Origin: Methanobacteriota archaeon
Lineage (GTDB): Archaea; Thermoplasmatota; Poseidoniia; Poseidoniales; Poseidoniaceae
Assembly (NCBI GenBank): GCA_002707335.2
Contig: PAMN02000013.1
Coordinates: 1-8,866, forward strand
Length of the DNA stretch: 8,866 bases
Direction of reading: 5' to 3'
Below, piece by piece: positions 1 through 6,259 of the stretch (the first letter of the stretch is position 1; each line of letters begins with the position of its first letter). Position numbers and translations under genes: made by a program. Under the pieces are notes generated by a model. That model was not told where the DNA came from and did not search any database. It saw nothing but the letters and a program-made list of their open reading frames with translations.

Positions 1-822
1 GAGAGATACAAATTAGACGGTATAATTACTGTCGTTGATGCAAAGCACATTATCCAGCACCTTGATGACGAAAAGCCAGACGATGTGGAAAATGAATCAG
101 TAGAACAACTAGCATTTGCAGATAGAATAATGTTAAACAAGATTGACTTAGTTTCTGATGATAAAATCAAAGAAGTCGAATCTAGGATAAAAGCGATTAA
201 TGGTTTTGCACCAATATATCATACCCAAAATAGCTTGATTGACCCAAAGGAATTAATCAACATAGGTTCATTTGACTTAGAAAGAACTTTGGAAATGGAT
301 CCTGAATTTTTGGACACAGAATCAGAGCATGAACATGATCAAAGAGTTACTTCTACAAGCGCCAAATTTGAAGGAGAGTTGAATGTCAACAAACTCGATA
401 GGTGGATTGGAGAATTAATGCGTACCAAAGGAGAAGACCTGTTCCGCTACAAAGGTGTATTAGCAGTCAAAGGAATGGATGTAAAATTCGTATTCCAAGG
501 AGTACACATGTTGTTTGGTGGTGAATTCAGTGAAGAAATTGGTCTTTGGAAGGAGGGCGAGAAACGCGAATGTAGATTCGTATTCATTGGCCGTAATCTA
601 GACCATGATGCATTGCAAGAAGGCTTGATGGAATGCATAGCTGAAGATCTTCGATTCAATGTCGGCGACAAGGTATACGCAAATATTGGAGAATTTACCG
701 AAGGTAAAATCTTGAAATGTTGGGATCAAGGAAATCCATACAGAGTTGAAATTCAAAATGATGAAAAATCGAATGTTTGGGTTCCAATTGATGACGACAG
801 GTATGTCAAATCAGAACTTTGA
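1..822 (+). CDS. CobW/ZNG1-family metallochaperone GTPase with extra C-terminal SH3-like module (5' partial)
   Basis: The reading frame is open from base 1, so the P-loop end of the GTPase is outside the window and 273 residues are visible. Residues 6-16 (DGIITVVDAKH) are the hallmark segment following switch II in COG0523 (CobW/YjiA/ZNG1) proteins, and NKID at 46-49 is the guanine-specificity NKxD motif. A short acidic/His patch (EHEHD, about 109-113) stands where the family has its His-rich metal-binding linker. Residues about 122-214 are the CobW C-terminal domain (GEDLFRYKGVLAVKG, then a VFIGRNLD segment). Beyond the usual family end, residues about 218-271 form an extra module (VGDKVYAN, then NPYRVEI, then VWVPIDDDRYVK) resembling SH3/Tudor-like tails of algal and protist proteins. 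Family role: GTP-driven metal delivery (Zn or Co) to client enzymes in the cytosol. The GTG at 85 is inside the domain and is not the real start. The client metal cannot be told from the sequence. Confidence 0.88.
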   Translation, partial: ERYKLDGIITVVDAKHIIQHLDDEKPDDVENESVEQLAFADRIMLNKIDLVSDDKIKEVESRIKAINGFAPIYHTQNSLIDPKELINIGSFDLERTLEMDPEFLDTESEHEHDQRVTSTSAKFEGELNVNKLDRWIGELMRTKGEDLFRYKGVLAVKGMDVKFVFQGVHMLFGGEFSEEIGLWKEGEKRECRFVFIGRNLDHDALQEGLMECIAEDLRFNVGDKVYANIGEFTEGKILKCWDQGNPYRVEIQNDEKSNVWVPIDDDRYVKSEL

Positions 823-852
823 TTTTAGATTTTTAAATAAATTGGTGAGATA

Positions 853-1179
853 ATGATTTCTTCAGTAACAGTTTGCAATGGTTGCTGTTGTGGTCGTGTT
901 GATAGAGGTAACAAACCAGTTCCTATAGACGAATTAAAGCAATCTTGGAAAGATAACGACCTTAATAACGATGTGAAACTAAGAATTTCTACTTGTCTAG
1001 GACCATGCAGTAAGAAGAATGTCTCGATACTAAAAGTTGGGCAAAGCAGAATTTGGCTAGGGTTATTAGGAGAAGATACTCATTATGAAGCATTAGTTGA
1101 TTGGGCGAAAAACATCTCAAAAAACCCCTCCGATTCTGATTTACCAGATATTTTGAAACCGCTTCAATTCACACCATAA
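853..1179 (+). CDS. Small Cys-rich thioredoxin-like [2Fe-2S] ferredoxin-type protein linked to CobW
   Basis: This 108-residue protein opens with VCNGCCCGR (Cys8, 11, 12, 13) and has CLGPC at 48-52 (Cys48, Cys52). A Cys cluster at the first strand plus a CxxxC about 35 residues later is the layout of thioredoxin-fold [2Fe-2S] ferredoxins and of the related DUF1636/COG5469-type predicted metal-binding proteins. Proteins with this CNGCCCGR signature, the WLGxL segment (68-72) and a C-terminal LPxxLxxxxF element are, as I recall the family, common beside cobW and cobaltochelatase-type genes, which fits the CobW gene ending 30 bases upstream. Probable role: iron-sulfur or metal-handling partner in cobalt/cobalamin or other metal homeostasis; the exact reaction is unknown. 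The start is supported by GGTGAG at 844-849, three bases before the ATG. No signal peptide or membrane segment is visible. Confidence 0.8.
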   Translation: MISSVTVCNGCCCGRVDRGNKPVPIDELKQSWKDNDLNNDVKLRISTCLGPCSKKNVSILKVGQSRIWLGLLGEDTHYEALVDWAKNISKNPSDSDLPDILKPLQFTP

Positions 1180-1185
1180 GTCAAC

Positions 1186-1203
1186 TTTTTATTCTGATTT
1201 TTT
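1186..1203 (+). terminator. Oligo-T tracts after the ferredoxin-like gene
   Basis: Two T-runs, TTTTT at 1186-1190 and TTTTTT at 1198-1203, lie just behind the stop codon at 1177-1179. Archaeal RNA polymerase terminates at U-rich stretches without a hairpin, so these could end the CobW/ferredoxin transcript. The second run merges into the TATA-like box of the next gene, so the same bases may serve both roles. Called from base composition and position only. Confidence 0.4.
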
Positions 1204-1208
1204 AATAT
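1201..1208 (+). promoter_or_regulatory. TATA-like box for the DUF2817 gene
   Basis: TTTAATAT resembles the archaeal box A (TTTAWATA). A start site 25-28 bases downstream would fall near 1229-1232, seven to ten bases before the ATG at 1239. The short leader has no ribosome binding site, which suits leaderless or near-leaderless initiation, common in archaea. Inferred from spacing. Confidence 0.4.
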
Positions 1209-1238
1209 GGTTATTAGGACAAAACCTCTGCGAGTTGT

Positions 1239-2402
1239 ATGGATGGGCGGTTTTGGTTTTCTAATTCCTATGCTGAAGCTGCTGGCCGTTTTCTGATAGC
1301 ATGTGACGACCTCAAAGATGCTGGTCACAATATCGAAAATGATAGATTAGAAATTGGAAGAACTGGCCCAGAGGGTGAACCATTATGTATCGATGTGGCT
1401 ATAATTGGTAATCTAAAATCTGGTAAAGTATTAATCTCCTCAAGCGGAATTCATGGAGTTGAAGGCTATCCCGGTAGTGCTATACAATTAGCAGTAATGA
1501 ATGACCTTACAGATGAAGATCCATTTGATGATCATGCAATAATCTTCATTCATACAATCAACCCATACGGTATGGCTTGGTGGCGAAGATTTAATGAAAA
1601 CAATGTAGACTTAAATCGAAATTTTCTCACCAAAGAACAAGAATACAAAGGAACTCCTGAAGGGTATCACTATGTCAAGGATTTAATTAATCCAAAAACT
1701 CCTCCTAAGCAAAAAGATAGATGGTTTAAACTTCGAGCCATACGTCTCATTTTGAAACATGGTTTCAACAATTTGAAACAATGGGTTGCTGAAGGTCAAT
1801 ATGAAGACCCGAAAGCGATACAATTTGGTGGTTTTGAACTACAATCAGGTCCAGAAATTTTGCTTTCATGGCTTGATGACAAATTGAATGAAATTAAACG
1901 GATTTGGGCTATTGATTTGCACACAGGTTTAGGTCCTAGTGGCCATGATACACTATTGGTATCTACAAATATGGATGAACATCAAAGAACCCACTTAGAC
2001 AAATTATTTCCTGGCCATGTTGAACCTCTCGATTCAAATTCAGGAGTTGGCTATCAAATAGTTGGAGATTTACACCAAGGACTTCAAGATAGGTACGATC
2101 ATGCAAATTGGACTGCACTCACTCAAGAGTTTGGAACGTTCAAGCCCATTGATGTTATAATGGCTAGTAGAGCTGAAAATAGATGGACTCAGTGGGGTAA
2201 ATACTTTGATGAAAATGATGCTAAGAGGCATTGGTCACGGAAAAATATGTTGAGAACCTTCAATCCAAAAGATGAGGTTTGGCAAATCAAAATAACTTCA
2301 CGAGGCCGAAATGTCTTCAATATTGCGAGAAAAGATCTCTCCCAATCATCAGAGTCAACGGAGATGACGGAGAATCTTAATGGTGATATAAATCATCAAT
2401 GA
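1239..2402 (+). CDS. M14-like zinc carboxypeptidase family protein (DUF2817)
   Basis: This 387-residue cytosolic protein has the features of DUF2817 (PF10994), a branch of the M14 metallocarboxypeptidase/succinylglutamate-desuccinylase fold. The zinc ligands are visible: His72 and Glu75 in SGIHGVEGYPGSA (69-81, the HxxE motif) and His228 in IDLHTGLG (225-232). NPYGMAWWRR (108-117) followed by NVDLNRNF (122-129) gives the substrate-carboxylate Asn126-Arg127 pair. Glu297 in TQEFGT (295-300) is in the place of the catalytic base. Predicted activity: hydrolysis of a C-terminal amide or peptide bond; the natural substrate of this family is not known. No signal peptide is visible. The ATG at 1239 is the only usable start after the in-frame stop at 1215 and puts the typical WFSNSYAEA opening at the N-terminus. 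The last 20 residues are polar and probably disordered. It faces the next gene tail to tail. Confidence 0.85.
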   Translation: MDGRFWFSNSYAEAAGRFLIACDDLKDAGHNIENDRLEIGRTGPEGEPLCIDVAIIGNLKSGKVLISSSGIHGVEGYPGSAIQLAVMNDLTDEDPFDDHAIIFIHTINPYGMAWWRRFNENNVDLNRNFLTKEQEYKGTPEGYHYVKDLINPKTPPKQKDRWFKLRAIRLILKHGFNNLKQWVAEGQYEDPKAIQFGGFELQSGPEILLSWLDDKLNEIKRIWAIDLHTGLGPSGHDTLLVSTNMDEHQRTHLDKLFPGHVEPLDSNSGVGYQIVGDLHQGLQDRYDHANWTALTQEFGTFKPIDVIMASRAENRWTQWGKYFDENDAKRHWSRKNMLRTFNPKDEVWQIKITSRGRNVFNIARKDLSQSSESTEMTENLNGDINHQ

Positions 2403-2454
2403 CCAAAGTTAATCGTTAATATTAATCTGCTCAAGACGATTTGAGGCTACAGAT
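2403..2454. other. Convergent intergenic gap
   Basis: These 52 bases separate two convergent genes. They hold a 10-bp AT palindrome, TTAATATTAA (2416-2425), but no GC-rich hairpin and no long T-run on either strand. It may contain the end points of both transcripts, but nothing clearly shows it. Confidence 0.3.
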
Positions 2455-2694
2455 TTAGATTGCAGTGGGAGCTACATGTCCATCTTTCTTGTCATCAGGC
2501 TTCCTGACTCTTGACCAAACACCAGTCATTAATTCTTCATGATGATTAGCGCAGTAGTGAAATCTTCTGTATGCTTCTCTAAACGAGTAAGCCTTCTTTC
2601 CAGTCGCTACTAAATAGCCTTCAGGAGAAAGCCTTGAGATTATCTCACCCACCTGATTACAACCAGGATAATCGCAGACAGCATCATCTCCCAT
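2455..2694 (-). CDS. Small Cys/His protein, putative zinc-binding, unknown function
   Basis: A 79-residue protein I do not recognise. It has CDYPGC at 7-12 (C-x4-C) and HYCANHH at 46-52 (Cys48, His51/His52), a two-knuckle arrangement that could bind one zinc ion. Between them lies a segment (about 13-46) rich in aromatic and basic residues, and the tail from 64 is charged and probably flexible. The start is well supported: GGTGAG (2698-2703 on the + axis, read on the - strand) sits three bases before the ATG, the same site and spacing as the ferredoxin-like gene. It lies 46 bases behind the biotin carrier gene on the same strand and could be the last gene of that operon, though no functional link is visible. 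The overlapping + strand frame here is an antisense shadow. Confidence 0.7.
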   Translation of the reverse strand: MGDDAVCDYPGCNQVGEIISRLSPEGYLVATGKKAYSFREAYRRFHYCANHHEELMTGVWSRVRKPDDKKDGHVAPTAI

Positions 2695-2740
2695 ATTCTC
2701 ACCTAATTACTCATTCAACTTTAACCATTGTAATTATTCA

Positions 2741-3148
2741 CTACTCATCATCTGTTTCTTCGGGGGTGATTACTAACAGCGGAACATTTGCTTCAATCGA
2801 TTGTCCTTCCTCACAATGAATTTCAGTTACTGTTCCAGCAACAGGAGCTTGAATTTCATTTTGCATCTTCATGGCCTCAAGAATCATTACAACTTGTCCT
2901 TCTTCAACTATGTCACCGATTGAAACCTCTACTGTAACGACTTTACCTGGAATGTTAGCAGATACTTTTCCTGATTTTTTGGATTTTCCACCAGAAGAAG
3001 CCCGCTTTTTCGGAGGAGGTGCAGCATCAGGCACTTTGATTTCAAACGTCTCGCCACCAACAGTTGCAGTCCATATGTCTCCATCATTAGATAATTCTAC
3101 TTCGAATTCTTCTCCGTTGACAATTACTTTTCTTGTTTCAGTCACCAT
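2741..3148 (-). CDS. Biotin carboxyl carrier protein of acyl-CoA (propionyl-CoA) carboxylase
   Basis: This 135-residue protein carries biotin between the biotin carboxylase and the carboxyltransferase. The biotinyl domain (about 62-130) contains EAMKMQ at 91-96, so Lys94 is the biotinylated lysine, with the usual PGKV (67-70) and APVAGTV (101-107) turns around it. Residues 4-40 form a small beta-rich N-terminal part (RKVIVNGEEFEVEL), as in the C-terminal domain of carboxylase alpha chains, followed by a Pro/Lys/Ser linker (41-62). Here the carrier is a separate protein, and no biotin carboxylase is in the window. The start is fixed by a full GGAGGTGA ribosome binding site (3150-3157 on the + axis), which also contains the stop codon of the preceding gene, so the two are almost certainly translationally coupled. 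It is third in the - strand operon. Confidence 0.93.
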   Translation of the reverse strand: MVTETRKVIVNGEEFEVELSNDGDIWTATVGGETFEIKVPDAAPPPKKRASSGGKSKKSGKVSANIPGKVVTVEVSIGDIVEEGQVVMILEAMKMQNEIQAPVAGTVTEIHCEEGQSIEANVPLLVITPEETDDE

Positions 3149-3149
3149 T

Positions 3150-3335
3150 TCACCTCCAGGTCGATCGAGAACTTCTCTTATGCATCAGTGAAGACATTCC
3201 CATGTTAATTCTCCTATGGTCTTCACTCCATGATTCTCCATGAAGTCTTCCGACTTGAGATATATCCTCTGCTGAGGATGATGCGGAAATTACAGCCATT
3301 ATTGCTGCAATTCTTAGCGTGTTAATATTTGTCAT
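3150..3335 (-). CDS. Small protein in carboxylase operon, possible accessory subunit
   Basis: A 61-residue frame lies between the carboxyltransferase and the biotin carrier. It starts 9 bases after the beta-subunit stop and ends one base before the carrier ATG, so it fills the gap exactly. The N-terminal part (LRIAAIMAVISASSS, 7-21) is a short Ala/Ile helix. The second part (about 33-51) has a Trp (W36), then DHRRINM and a basic tail. An AAI helix followed by W and a basic segment recalls the small third subunits in other biotin-dependent carboxylase/decarboxylase clusters (actinobacterial epsilon chains, PccX in Haloferax). That comparison is from pattern memory and is weak at sequence level. 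There is no clear membrane helix, so it is not an ordinary OadG-type anchor. The ribosome binding site is poor (GTGAG overlapping the upstream stop), suggesting translation by re-initiation. Confidence 0.65.
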   Translation of the reverse strand: MTNINTLRIAAIMAVISASSSAEDISQVGRLHGESWSEDHRRINMGMSSLMHKRSSRSTWR

Positions 3336-3344
3336 CTAATCAAC

Positions 3345-4898
3345 TCACAATGGTATGTTGCCATGTTTTCTAGCGGGTCTTAATTCTTCTTTGTCGAGCA
3401 GCATTGAAAGAGCACGAGTTAATTTCATTCTAGTTTGGTTTGGTTCGATTACATCATCAATGTACCCCAGTGATGCTGCTTTGTATGGGTTCGCAAATGT
3501 TTCTTCGAAATCTTCAATCAATCTTCCTCTTTCTCCCTCTGGATCTCTTGCATTTTGTAATCTTCTTCGATGTATAATCTGGACCGCTCCTTCAGCACCC
3601 ATCACAGCAAGTTGAGCTGACGGCCATGCAACATTGTAATCTCCTCTGATGTGCTTAGATGACATGACATCATATGCTCCACCGTATGCCTTTCTCAAGA
3701 TTACTGTTAACTTTGGAACAGTTGCTTCTGCATATGCATATAGTAACTTAGCACCGTGTCTAATTATGCCTCCCCACTCTTGGTTGGTTCCAGGTAAGAA
3801 ACCAGGTACATCTTCTAATGTGATTAGAGGAATATTGAATGCATCACAGAATCTGACAAACCTTGCTGCTTTATCGCTAGCATCAATATCCAAGCAACCA
3901 GCAAGTATCTTCGGTTGATTTGCCACAATTCCGACGGTTGAACCATTCAAATGACCAAATCCTACAACAATGTTTGCTGCCCAGTTCTCTTGGACTTCCA
4001 AAAACCCACCGTCATCTAGAATTTCTACAATCACATCCTTCACATCATACGGTTTAGATGGGTCTTCAGGAATAATAGAATCAAGTTTGTCACACATTCT
4101 ACTTGCGGAATCGGATGTTTTCTTGACAGGTGGTGTTTCCATGTTGTTCGCAGGTAACAAATCTACTAGGTCTCTTGCAAGGTCAATCGCTTCTTCGTCA
4201 TTACCTGCTGTGAAATGAGAAACTCCAGATTTACTTCCATGAGTGGATGCGCCTCCAAGATCTTCAAATGACACTTCTTCGTTGGTGACCGTCTTGATAA
4301 CTTCTGGTCCAGTGATGAACATGTGTGCAGTTTTGTCTACCATTATCACAAAGTCAGTAATTGCAGGGGAATAAACAGCACCTCCTGCACAAGGACCCAT
4401 GATTACGCTGATTTGAGGGACTACGCCACTTGCTCTTACGTTTCTAAAGAAAATTTCAGCATAAGACCCCAAACTAGCAACTCCTTCTTGGATTCTTGCG
4501 CCTCCACTATCATTCAACCCAATGACAGGTCTTCCTGTTTTCAGTGCCATATCAAGAACCTTACAGATTTTCAAACCATGCATTTCTCCCAAACTTCCTC
4601 CATAAACTGTGAAATCCTGAGCGAAAGCAAAAACTTCCCTTCCATTAATCAAACCGTGGCCAGTTACAACACCGTCACCTGGGATTACATTTTTATCCAT
4701 GTCGAAATCTCTACATCGGTGTTCTACTAATGCATCAATTTCTTGGAATGAGCCTTCATCTAATAGCATTTCAAGGCGTTCTCTTGCGGTCATTTTACCA
4801 CGATTGTGCTGTGCATCAATCCTGGCTTGGCCTCCTCCAACTTCGCCTCTAGCCTTTCTAGCGCGTAGGTCTCTAAGCCTTTCATCTGTACCCATCAT
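3345..4898 (-). CDS. pccB: Propionyl-CoA carboxylase beta (carboxyltransferase) subunit
   Basis: Moves the carboxyl group from biotin to propionyl-CoA to give methylmalonyl-CoA. It is 517 residues from the ATG at 4898, the usual length. Numbered from that start, GGGQ...[12 protein letters not shown] (about 21-41) is the N-terminal signature. [11 protein letters not shown] (129-139) and [12 protein letters not shown] (167-178) supply the oxyanion-hole glycines of the two crotonase-fold halves, and [10 protein letters not shown] (403-412) is the C-terminal pocket motif. Asp410 there matches the Asp that directs PccB enzymes to propionyl-CoA instead of acetyl-CoA. A TTG at 4925 would add nine residues, but family alignment and a GGCGAG site (4903-4908) favour ATG 4898, or the adjoining ATG 4895. 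It heads the - strand operon, divergent from the mutase subunit gene. Several + strand frames inside it are antisense shadows. Confidence 0.94.
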   Translation of the reverse strand: MMGTDERLRDLRARKARGEVGGGQARIDAQHNRGKMTARERLEMLLDEGSFQEIDALVEHRCRDFDMDKNVIPGDGVVTGHGLINGREVFAFAQDFTVYGGSLGEMHGLKICKVLDMALKTGRPVIGLNDSGGARIQEGVASLGSYAEIFFRNVRASGVVPQISVIMGPCAGGAVYSPAITDFVIMVDKTAHMFITGPEVIKTVTNEEVSFEDLGGASTHGSKSGVSHFTAGNDEEAIDLARDLVDLLPANNMETPPVKKTSDSASRMCDKLDSIIPEDPSKPYDVKDVIVEILDDGGFLEVQENWAANIVVGFGHLNGSTVGIVANQPKILAGCLDIDASDKAARFVRFCDAFNIPLITLEDVPGFLPGTNQEWGGIIRHGAKLLYAYAEATVPKLTVILRKAYGGAYDVMSSKHIRGDYNVAWPSAQLAVMGAEGAVQIIHRRRLQNARDPEGERGRLIEDFEETFANPYKAASLGYIDDVIEPNQTRMKLTRALSMLLDKEELRPARKHGNIPL

Positions 4899-4949
4899 AG
4901 TACTCGCCAAATTGACGACTATCAAAGAACGCTCTTATTGCTTGTGTGC

Positions 4950-4957
4950 GTTATAAC
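4950..4957. promoter_or_regulatory. Palindromic TATA-like element between divergent genes
   Basis: GTTATAAC is a perfect palindrome in the gap between the divergently read pccB and mutase subunit genes. Read leftward, a start 25-28 bases away falls near 4925, giving pccB a leader of about 25 bases that includes its GGCGAG site. Read rightward, it gives a start near 4980 and a leader of about 20 bases before ATG 5000. One element could thus serve both directions and co-regulate the two halves of the propionate pathway. The call rests on sequence and spacing only; no clear BRE purine box was identified. Confidence 0.4.
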
Positions 4958-4999
4958 TCACCGCAAGCACTTCATACACCCCCTTACACACGTGGTAAT

Positions 5000-5437
5000 A
5001 TGGGAGGCCGCCAACGTATTGTAATTGCAAAACCGGGTCTCGATGGCCATGACCGAGGTGCAAAAATAGTAGCAAGAGCACTTCGAGATGGTGGTCATGA
5101 AGTAATCTATACTGGATTACGAAGAACACCAAGTCAGATTGTTAGGACAATTATGGATGAAGATGCCAGATTTGTCGGGCTATCCTCCTTATCTGGCGCT
5201 CACAGCCACCTTTTCCCAAAGATATGCGAACTTCTCAGAGAAGCAGGACTTGATGATGTTGTAGTTTTTGGTGGAGGAATTATTCCGGAAGAAGACAGAC
5301 AGGAATTGTTTGACGCTGGTGTAAAAGCAATTTTTGGCCCAGGCACCACATCATCTGAGATATTAGAATTTGTAGAAGAAGCATCTAGCAGAGATTGTGG
5401 TGTTGGTTCTGATGATGATTGGCACTGGGGTGTTTAA
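5000..5437 (+). CDS. mcmA2: Methylmalonyl-CoA mutase, B12-binding (small) subunit
   Basis: This 145-residue protein is the stand-alone cobalamin-binding domain of a split mutase, which with the catalytic chain converts methylmalonyl-CoA to succinyl-CoA. The B12 signature is complete: DGHDRG at 15-20 (DxHxxG, His17 being the lower cobalt ligand), SSL at 62-64 (SxL motif) and FGGGIIP at 90-96. Nearly the whole length follows the family (KPGLDGHDRGAK, TGLRRTPSQI, LSGAHSHLFP, IFGPGTT). The last 15 residues are an Asp/Trp-containing tail. A GTG at 4946 would add 18 residues, but they have no family counterpart and overlap the proposed TATA element, so the ATG at 5000 is preferred. The catalytic chain is not in the window; such split mutases are typical of archaea. 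The stop TAA abuts the start of meaB. Confidence 0.94.
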   Translation: MGGRQRIVIAKPGLDGHDRGAKIVARALRDGGHEVIYTGLRRTPSQIVRTIMDEDARFVGLSSLSGAHSHLFPKICELLREAGLDDVVVFGGGIIPEEDRQELFDAGVKAIFGPGTTSSEILEFVEEASSRDCGVGSDDDWHWGV

Positions 5438-6259
5438 TTGGATCGAATCAAACTTTCTCGTCAATTATCTGCCATCGAAAATGGTGAATCCAGTGCAGAG
5501 TATGGAGAAGGTCCAATAGTTGCAATAACTGGCCCTCCTGGAATCGGGAAATCATGTTTAATCGACAAAATATTGTATGAATTAACTCCTGAACTTGTGG
5601 TTGGAGTTTTAGCAGTAGATCCTACTTCACCAGTAAGTGGTGGTGCCCTTCTTGGTGATAGAATTAGATTCAATGTGCTAGATGATGCTAACAAAGCCGA
5701 ATCAATTTACATTCGTAGTATTGCAACTCGTTCATCAGGCGGTTCAATTCCTTCAATTGTTAATGACTTGGCATCGCATTTACTTGCAAACGATTTCGAC
5801 TTAGTAATCATTGAAACAGTTGGAGCAGGACAATCTGAAATGCGATGTGCCGCTGTCGCAGATCGCATCATTGTTGTCGAAGGTCCTGCCCGAGGCGACA
5901 GCATACAAGCCGAAAAAGCAGGCTTACTAGAATTAGCCGATCTTATTGTTGTAAACAAATCTGACTTAGAAGGCTCTGAAAAGGTATTCAATGAATTGAC
6001 AATTTCTCTTTCATTATCTCCTGACCCTCCGAGAATAATGAGAACAAGTGCAATTGATGGGACTGGAATAAGTGATGTTGCAAAACTTATCCTCACTTTA
6101 GAACAAAGAGCCTCTTCTATTCGAGCTAAGTCTCGTCAAAAATTATTGATGGCGCATGAAAACAAAATAGTGTCAAACCCTAACTTTGAATCAATTCTAG
6201 ACCGCATCAGTCAAGAAGGATTGTCTATTCCTGAAGCATTGAGGGAACTTAATGACTGA
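5438..6259 (+). CDS. meaB: MeaB/ArgK-type G-protein chaperone of methylmalonyl-CoA mutase
   Basis: This 273-residue SIMIBI-class GTPase gates adenosylcobalamin loading and protects or reactivates the mutase. Motifs: P-loop GPPGIGKS at 32-39, DPTSP at 61-65, ETVGAGQSE at 126-134 (switch II/Walker B region) and NKSD at 173-176 for guanine binding. The RGDSIQAEKAGLLELAD stretch (152-168) is also family-typical. It is shorter than characterised MeaB (about 320-330 residues): the P-loop comes some 30 residues earlier, and the C-terminal dimerisation arm looks reduced. Start: TTG at 5438 directly after the TAA of the mutase subunit gene, with GGGGTG at 5427-5432 five bases before it; the N-terminal LSRQLSAIENG matches the family helix, so a later start is unlikely. 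Its 3' end overlaps the next gene by 8 bases. Adjacency to the B12 subunit confirms the mutase role rather than an arginine-transport one. Confidence 0.92.
   Translation: MDRIKLSRQLSAIENGESSAEYGEGPIVAITGPPGIGKSCLIDKILYELTPELVVGVLAVDPTSPVSGGALLGDRIRFNVLDDANKAESIYIRSIATRSSGGSIPSIVNDLASHLLANDFDLVIIETVGAGQSEMRCAAVADRIIVVEGPARGDSIQAEKAGLLELADLIVVNKSDLEGSEKVFNELTISLSLSPDPPRIMRTSAIDGTGISDVAKLILTLEQRASSIRAKSRQKLLMAHENKIVSNPNFESILDRISQEGLSIPEALRELND

Noticed and set aside
832..839. TTTAAATA, an exact match to the archaeal TATA consensus, upstream of the ferredoxin-like gene.
   Set aside because: A start 25-28 bases downstream would fall inside the coding region past the ATG at 853 and its ribosome binding site, so it cannot drive this start; more likely part of an AT-rich end of the cobW gene.
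2416..2425. TTAATATTAA palindrome between convergent genes as a terminator hairpin or attachment site.
   Set aside because: Pure AT pairs with no loop would not form a stable hairpin, and there is no flanking repeat; expected by chance in AT-rich spacer.
2871..3191. A 106-codon + strand open frame across the biotin carrier gene.
   Set aside because: Antisense to the biotinyl domain; its composition follows from the complementary codons and it has no start signal.
4323..4730. A 135-codon + strand open frame inside pccB.
   Set aside because: It lies wholly antisense to a strongly conserved gene, has no ribosome binding site, and its protein is Ser/Cys/Thr-rich with no family resemblance; a shadow frame.
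4899..4925. TTG at 4925 as start of pccB.
   Set aside because: It has no ribosome binding site and adds residues with no family counterpart; ATG 4898 has GGCGAG four bases upstream and matches the family N-terminus. Leaderless initiation from TTG cannot be fully excluded.
5707..6096. A 129-codon - strand open frame inside meaB.
   Set aside because: Antisense to the GTPase motifs of meaB, with Ser-rich low-similarity protein and no ribosome binding site.
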